Shown one piece after another: positions 57,340 through 64,000 of a stretch of DNA of 64,000 nt. A program made the translations under genes and the position numbers. Where the stretch lies: contig CM049314.1 in the NCBI GenBank assembly GCA_026874595.1, forward strand, positions 70,632,300-70,696,299, written 5' to 3'. Source of the stretch: Sipunculus nudus. Its lineage: Eukaryota; Annelida; Sipuncula; Golfingiida; Sipunculidae. The stretch's first letter is position 1, and each line of letters opens with the position of its first letter. A model generated the notes under the pieces. The model worked only from the letters and a program-made list of their open reading frames with translations, did no database searches and was not told the origin of the DNA.

Positions 57340-60300
57340 CTAATGATTTACAAGAAGATATATCATTATCAAAAAGATCATAACGCGAAATACATTGCCG
57401 TGCACTGTTCCACGAGCATTTATAGCTGTCACTCCCGTGGCTATCATCGCATTACTGGCGGTGTTATTGACAGGAGTATTTACGGTAACGTTCGTATCGT
57501 TATTGTGAATATTGTTTATCCAGTCAATATAGCTGCTTATTCGGGTGTATACGGACGGATGACTTTGATAACACGTGATGTTGTCGTCACCTTTACCCCA
57601 TGACGTAATACCAGCCACGATCCAGGGGTCATTTGGGCTCCGCCGACACTGCAAGGGGCCGCCACTGTCACCCTGTAAAATATAACACCGGTTATATATG
57701 CATCACAACCAGCAGCAGATATCATTAACGAAAGCACGAATACCACATATAAAAACCTTGTCTAAAAACATATCACTTAATATAATTATGTTACGTACAA
57801 TTACACAAATATTATCCACATCCCAACAGTTGTATACTGTGTGAGGATAGTTACAACGGGAGCTTAGCGCTCAAATGCTGGTTCACTGGTACTAGAGATT
57901 GCAACCATAACCCAGTGGGAATCGGTCGCCACTATAGCTGAGCTATTCATGAATATTCATGACCATTAACTTGGTGTGTTTTTTTAATCGAATTTGTTCA
58001 AAGGTGTTTTCTCACACTTGATTCAGACATGTGGACCATAATATTATACAAGAGTAGAACTTCTACGTGCTATAAGGGTTGCTGCTTTTAGAAAGGACTT
58101 CGGCAATACAAGGAATCCACAGATCACTGCTCATGGGTTGACCTTGAAGGTAACAATCTATACTAATATCGAATGGAGATAAAGAGGAAGAGGTAATATT
58201 GGCCATTGTTGGTTGTTATTATTGGTATGATTGATAAGTAAGAAATTGTAGCAAATAATATATTTTAATCTTAGCATGTGTTTCCTAATTTTGAAACTGA
58301 AACATATGAGCAGTTTGTGAACCTTAGATCTGTACTATTACCATGATCATTCGTTGGTTTTTATGGTAAGTTGTTGACAGTTTAACAGTTTACACATTTG
58401 CTCATAAGATCCTATAGTTTTTATTATACCATTCCCCCCCCCCCCCAATTTTATAAATGTATACAATTGCAATATAATTAACTGCCAAGTTAGGCTGCCT
58501 TTCCATGAACGCGATTTGTCTGCGATGTGATGGCGTTGCGTTGGCGTTGCGACAGCGGCAGAATCGCTCTAGCGTTTTAACCATATAGCCTTTCCATGGA
58601 CGCGGGTTCCCGCGCGACATCCTGTGCGACAAAAATGTCGCGCGGCGAAAATCGCGCCTGTAGCGATTCCTGCGACACGCGTTCAACGCCCCGCTAGGGA
58701 ACCCTTCACCAGGCGTTATTTTTGCAGGGAAACATGGCTGCAGCAACAGAGCTCCACCGCATCGTATCGCAGAAAAATCGTGTTCATGGAAACGTTCTGG
58801 CGGCGCGATTACCCGCGCGGCATGTGTTGCGGTATGTCGCGCGGCAAACGCGTCGCGCTCATTGAAAGGCAACCTTAAGTGGTGCAAGGACTTGGTGGTG
58901 GTGGTGGGAATGGACATAATTGGAGTTACAGCATTTCTTTATATACATACACGGTATGAAACTTAGGTCAACAGTGTTTACAGGATAAAGAATTGATTCA
59001 CAATTACTGAATATATTAAAAAATGGACAGACAGACGGGCAACAAACAAAGCTGATCCATTTATCTCCTATCCTGCTGAGGCAGGAAAATAATATATCAT
59101 ATTTCAATAAAATCTTAATCGTTTATTATATATATTTCCTGTATTTGATAAATTTTATACAGTGCACAGGATCTCCAGTGCACAGACTCAGTTTGGGGGT
59201 TTGGGTGGGGGGGGGGGGAGGGGGTGATAAGAGTTACAAAACCTCTGCTTATACATACAGGATAAGAAATTTAATTCAACAGTGCTTATTCATTATCATT
59301 TAATATTCAAAAATAAACAGAGAGATGGAAAAATAAAGCCAATCACTTTATTTCCCATTCTACCGAGTCAGAAAAATAATGAACAAATGTTTGCATTAGA
59401 TCCTCATTTTTTATTACATCAATTTATTTTCAAGATCATAGATTTATAAATTTACAAAATAACATATATATATATATTCACAATTCTAAAATGCATCAAC
59501 ATTTATCACTAATTTGGTCTGATAACATTACATCATGCACACAGATGTACTTATTTTACAACAACAACAAAAAATTATAAATTGGCAAAACAATTAAAAT
59601 CTGAAAACAATACTTTGTGTAGAATTCACAATCCTAAAATGAACTTTTATATATCAATCATTTGGCTAATATGTCATCAAATTATGCATACTGATGGGTT
59701 TAATTATATTTTGATTCACTTAAATTATCCATAAGGAAATTAATTACTTATAAAATGCTATATTTCCAGAAAATTAATATTTCAAGAAACGTTTTGTACA
59801 TTGGAGTGGTAACAGAGAAATACAGTTCAAACAACAACAGTTATTGTAAAAAAATGGGGGGGGGGGAGGTGACATAAGAATTACTGTACACCTGTTAAAG
59901 CTGGGGTGCTCTCCCAGTGATGTATTACAACTCAGGTATTACTAGGCAGAGCTATATTAAATGACCTACATTGAGCAGCAAAAGGCTGCCTGGATCTTGA
60001 CATTGCAAGTGAATACAACAACCAAAATAAAAACCAATAACTAGCCTAATCTTTTAGCCTTTAAATCAGCAAATTTTGGATTCGTAGGTCTAACTGTTTC
60101 AAAACGTGCCAGTCTAACGGACGGATGGATGGACAGACGGACGGACGGACGGACAATAAACCATAACAAGAGGTCATTGTAACATGTCAAAGTGATGATT
60201 GCGTGATCCGGAAAGAGTATTGAGATTTTATTACCATGGTAATGGAAATATTGAATTGGATTTTTATAAATTATGGTTTAACTTTTAATCAAAGGGAGTT

Positions 60301-60845
60301 TAAAAATAAGCATTATGGCTCAAACATATATCATTACAATTCGAAGGGAATTAGAAAAAGGTCAGTATCAGCAAAAAAAAATATCTTGGTCTCAAAGGGT
60401 TTAACAATACCAGAAGGAGAAACGTCATTTCATGCAATGACATTTTACGATATTTAAGGAGCTGCGACGAAATGAGCATCGAAACGTTCGGACGATTGTA
60501 AGTGTTCCCTATGCCGACTTATTTCATACAATATCCGTACTCCATCCGGAGATATTTTTGTTATGAATTCTGATTTATCTTACCTGACACGCGGAAGCAT
60601 TTTTGGATTCGTGTATGACACAGATATGGGTGTGGTAAATCTCTCGATCTTTCTCATCAGCCATCGTTGATAAACAGGCATTGTAGGATAGCACGGTCAT
60701 GTTGACCTCGTGTGGTACATCCGGTTTCTCATCAACACGACTATCTGTCGTCAAGAATCGTGTCATTATGAATTATGAATTATATTAACATATATTACGA
60801 CTATGATATTCAGGCTATATGGTAGATCTACTATGTATTTGATAG

Positions 60846-60906
<61 letters not shown>

Positions 60907-62751
60907 ACACTGAAAAAATAAACACTGTAAATTCACGACATATATATTTATATAAATACTGAGCACAATTCTATTGATAAGCAATCAGCTTAGACTAGCA
61001 ACCAACGTCATTAAACAGATGTCTGGGGATAGAGCAGAGGACTCAATACCGGGAGACGGTCACTTAAAATCTCAAATGAGAATAGGTGAGATCTTGTAGG
61101 GTCGGCTCCCACCCAGGGTAAGCGTTCTGCAAGATTTAATGGGAAGGCTGTGCACCTCGGTCGTGTTTTACCCGCAAACGAGTAAGACTTAGGATGGGGT
61201 GTAATAATTCCTTAGACATTAAACAAACATGTTCTGTAGGCGTGGTAGACACCGGGCCTGGTTGATATCAGTATATAAACGTAGTCTCAAAGCGAAATGG
61301 AATTCTGCTGATTAACCTACTTCTCAAAGTTAATGAGACGATTACCTTTATGAGAAAAAAAAGCAGAATTAAAAATTAAACCTGATAAGGCCTACCTGTT
61401 TTCCCCCATCCGCTGATGAAACACTCGTTGTTCTGGAAGTCGTCTCCTGGTTGAGGAAGGCGGGCAAGTTGTGCGTAGTTACTTAATGTCACTGGCCGTG
61501 ACAACTCCGACACGGAGATGTCATTAGGGAAATTTTTGCTGCTCCCGTTATAGTTGGGGTGCTGGTAGATACAAATATAAAACAAATTAGTATATATTGA
61601 ACCATCATACACGATGCTTAACAGATATATATGGTACCTTAAAATAAGTGATTTGTTCATGAGTCCAAATGTTTTTAAAGTTTAAAATATTCCCTGGCTT
61701 CCAAAAAAATGTCATAAATTTTTTATGCGAATAGTAATCATTCGATATTGTTTATATTATCGAGGACTTGTAGAGGGAGCTTGCATTAAACATAAACCAA
61801 TCTGTCAGGAGTTATGGATTTTCTGTTAGGTTTGTTCACTCAATTGTTTATCTACGTCAATGGCCTTTTGGTGTTTCATCCTAAAAGCAATTAATGCTGC
61901 TAAAACTGTTAAGCCAATATTTACTTAATTGGGGACAAGCTATATTGAGCACCAAAGTGTAGCCCCTTGTTTAGGGTAGCCCTTTACATTTACTCCGACA
62001 ATGGGTTCAGACTGGGCATAGGGTCATTAAAGGAAACTATTCATATATCAAGTATATTAAGTAAACATGCAATATGATGTGATCTTCTTAAAATATCATA
62101 GTACCTCTCAATATTTCGTTATATATCGTCTGGTTACTAATGTACACGAGTAGAAAATAAACTTGCATCTGGCGCGATCAGTGGAGCTAAACAGAAACTT
62201 AGCACGAACGACATCTGGAGGCCGAACTGCATAACTCCACAAATCAAGTTTTTTTTTTCAAGATTCAAACTGTTGTTCCTTCTTTCATGATTCTTCTTCG
62301 TTGGGGTAAGGCGTTATGGTAAACAGACACATGTGGACAGTGTTAACTTACACAGAGAATCATAACAACGTATGAAACAGGTTATTGGAGGAAATATGTC
62401 CGTGTGCAGGGATGATTTGCTGAGAAAATTGCGTATACAACCGCAATGAACTAATAGCGTAGGATAATACAAATATTTTTGCAAATGACTAAATACCTTT
62501 AAATAAGTTTTAAACCTAGTAAGGTACGTGTGGTTGATGTATCTGACAGCTTTCACAAACATTTGTGAAAAATACATATGTGTTTCAATGGATATTAAGT
62601 AAGCCAAATACGTTACAAAGGACTGGAAATGTATGCATAACAAATAAATGTGTTACGCACGTTAAATATTCGTTCTATAGGAATGAGTTGTCCTTGATCC
62701 AGGTCACTGATGTCGTGACCTCCGACCCAGACTTGGTAAAACGCTTTATCA
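57340..62751 (-). CDS. SP-C: S1A serine protease, last four exons (5'-partial)
   Basis: Minus-strand exons 62661-62751, 61396-61561, 60584-60744 and 57340-57672, with GT-AG junctions in phases 2/0/1/0 matching SP-A and SP-B. The first visible exon reads [15 protein letters not shown] and IPIERIFN. The next begins HPNY and has NDISVSEL (Asp102) and [10 protein letters not shown]. The third ends [10 protein letters not shown]. The last starts GDSGGPLQC (Ser195), then [23 protein letters not shown], an Asn/Thr-rich stalk with several N-glycosylation sites (NDT, NVT, NNT) and a hydrophobic end ([14 protein letters not shown]). Pocket residues are Ser189, Ala190, Gly216 and Ser226. The exon with His57 and the activation site is not in the window. 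It is more diverged than SP-A and SP-B, which are closest to each other. Confidence 0.88.
57673..58492. other. SP-C last intron, first part
   Basis: No exon. A poly-C tract lies at 58434-58446. Confidence 0.5.
58493..58874. mobile_element. PIF/Harbinger-like MITE in SP-C intron
   Basis: Ends GGCTGCCTTTCCATGAACGC and GCGCTCATTGAAAGGCAACC are inverted repeats flanked by TTA (58490-58492 and 58875-58877), the 3-bp T-W-A target of Harbinger elements. The 382-bp interior is unusually GC-rich for this window, with many GTCGCGCGGC/GCGACA units. Open frames inside it on both strands are a by-product of this composition, not genes. Confidence 0.8.
58878..60583. other. SP-C last intron, remainder
   Basis: No exon. 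Contains two related ~300-bp stretches (near 58930-59120 and 59250-59410) sharing TACA..ATAC-GAAA-TTAG.TCAACAGTG and a polypurine/poly-G element (59205-59222). GGACGGACGGACGG repeats lie at about 60118-60155. Confidence 0.5.
60846..60903. repeat. (AT)n microsatellite
   Basis: A pure AT run of about 58 bp in the 651-bp SP-C intron. Confidence 0.96.
61010..61275 (+). mobile_element. SINE, copy 2 (decayed tRNA-like head)
   Basis: Shares with 46752-47020 the ordered segments GGGTAAGCGTTCTG, TAATGGGAAGGCTG, CCGCAAACGAGTAAG and GGTAGACACCGGGCCTG. The tRNA-like head is too diverged to show clear A and B boxes. Confidence 0.65.
61562..62660. other. SP-C intron with dispersed repeat
   Basis: No exon. 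Its second half is occupied by the repeat at 62103-62510. Confidence 0.6.
62103..62510 (+). repeat. Dispersed repeat, copy 2
   Basis: Matches 45885-46220 in segment order (TACACGAGTAGAAAATAA, CTGGCGCGATCAGTGGAGC, CCACAAATCAAGTTT, AATGAACTAATAGCGTA). Confidence 0.7.
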
Positions 62752-62958
62752 CTGTAAAACAGACACATGTCATAATTTACCTCTAATTTATACTAGAATA
62801 TTCACACGAATATTTATCTTCCCCAAGGGTAACGTTTTTGCCGGCGTTAGTTTCTTTTTCTGTAAGCAACATTTCTCAAAAAGTTATTAACGGCGTTTTC
62901 ATAATAGCTCGACGATGATACAAGAAACAATTGATTAAAATTTGGATATAGGATTTTT

Positions 62959-64000
62959 TACCATTAGCTGTTTGAGGCTTATCTATGTCACGTGTTGTCG
63001 CATGGTTGCCGTCGTTCATGGCATGTGATAAACGGGTGCGATAAACGCATTGCAATTAACGCTGGTTTGTGTCACAAGCTTTAGATGAACTATACGGAAC
63101 CACACTTTAATTGGTCTGGTGCACGTTTTTCCCTTGTGCCAGCCCTGGTGGTGAAAACACGGAGAATCTTGCGACACAACGCAGCGGTTAAAGTGAAGAA
63201 GACTAGGTAAGCTACGAATACTACGACTGTGGCTTCTTTTCTGCACATAGCAGAATCGGAGACACAAGAGTACCATTCTGTTGGTCAGGGATTGTGGGTA
63301 TAGAATTCTTACGCAGACAAATCACTGAGGGGACTATATACCCTAGCGGCGTAGGTATAAATGCAGTGAAGAGGGTAATGTAGTCCGTTCAAATACGTTG
63401 AATAAGAATTTTTTCAAGGCAAAAAAAAAAAACACACAGGACTTCACATTGTAAGTAACATTATGCAAGCATGATGTGCTTACGAAATGTACACAGAAGG
63501 TATTTCCTTGAAATCTAATCGGCCATCCCCAAATCCCCAACTGTTAGGAGGATCGTTTTAAGTAGAAACGACCTATGGCGGAGGGGTGGTATGACACTAG
63601 TTATCATTTGCTGCAATATGGATTGTCTTTCCAAAAAAAAAAATACTAAGCAAACACGTCCAATTATATGCAATATTAAAAAAAATTGTTTCCTTTAACT
63701 TAAGGGGCAATACCTAAAATAATCAAGTGCATGCATCTTTGCTGCGATTATGAATTAATATTGGTGTTGTGTTAATTACAGAAAATTTCCTGGCCTTAAG
63801 ACTGACTTTCGGCTACAGACGATCAATAGGTCATTGGTCACTCGTAAATGAAAGTGGACGGTAATTTTTTTATTACACCAAACATTACAAAATGACGTTT
63901 CACCTATACGTATATGCTCTGAATGATAAAACACCAACCTTCTTCTAAACTTAAGAAAGTGCAACTTTCGACATGCGTTGCTGTTTAATAATTCGGTCAG
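62959..64000. repeat. Near-identical long duplication, copy 2
   Basis: Counterpart of 51409-52450, in the same orientation, lying upstream of the first visible SP-C exon. The left boundary is sharp: the flanks before TACCATTAGCTG differ between the two copies. Confidence 0.95.

Noticed and set aside
58402-58917. 171-codon minus-strand open frame, Arg/His/Ala-rich
   Set aside because: It lies across the GC-rich Harbinger-like MITE and uses its inverted ends; composition explains the open frame. No domain is seen.
1-64000. Search for CRISPR arrays, operons, phage or prokaryotic defence genes
   Set aside because: Introns, LINEs, LTR elements and microsatellites show a eukaryotic chromosome; no regularly spaced direct repeats with unique spacers are present.

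Overview
The window is eukaryotic, AT-rich and gene-poor. It has intron-containing genes, long (AT)n microsatellites, and many degenerate retroelements and short inverted-repeat transposons. The mixture (a Gmr1-type gypsy element, (AAT)n-tailed LINEs, tRNA-like SINEs, TTAA- and TTA-flanked MITEs, and repeats ending in ACGGACGG/AGCTCAG-type tracts) suggests a marine invertebrate, most likely a bivalve or other mollusc. That placement is inference; no species is claimed.

The host coding content is a cluster of paralogous trypsin-fold (S1A) serine protease genes, all on the minus strand. SP-B (33967..41712) is complete in six exons: signal peptide, activation site plus His57, a short exon, Asp102, a linker exon, and Ser195 plus tail; 361 residues. 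SP-A (13598..17577, first exon probably 24679..24745) has the same exon sizes and phases (94, 160 and 158 bp internal exons). SP-C (57340..62751) has its last four exons in the window, with the His57 and signal exons beyond the right edge. A signal-peptide-type exon at 2256..2301 probably starts a fourth gene whose other exons lie off the left edge. The proteases share a Ser-Ile activation bond, a non-tryptic S1 pocket (G/S189, S226, and V216 in SP-B), Asn/Thr-rich tails and a hydrophobic C-terminus. I infer membrane- or GPI-anchored proteases with elastase-like, possibly self-activating, specificity.

Region by region: 1-3.6 kb holds repeats and a duplicated signal exon. 3.66-9.88 kb is a degenerate LTR retrotransposon with integrase encoded upstream of reverse transcriptase (Gmr1-type order). 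10-13.5 kb is AT-rich with an L1/Tx1-like RT fragment. 13.6-17.6 kb is SP-A, and 18.4-25 kb its putative long first intron, with ~330-bp repeats and two more signal-exon copies. 25.0-26.7 kb holds a solo LTR next to an inverted LTR of another family. 27.0-31.1 kb is a broken non-LTR retrotransposon on the minus strand. 31.5-34 kb is repeats. 34.0-41.7 kb is SP-B, with a foldback element and a tandem duplication in its introns. 42-57 kb has no recognised gene but contains a TTAA-flanked MITE, a SINE, microsatellites and the first copy of a near-identical 1.04-kb duplication. 57.3-62.8 kb is SP-C. 62.96-64.0 kb is the second copy of that duplication.

No operon, CRISPR array or prokaryotic system is present. 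The most distinctive items are the protease cluster's unusual activation and specificity residues, its GC-AG intron, the duplicated signal-peptide exons with their upstream regions, and the Gmr1-type element.
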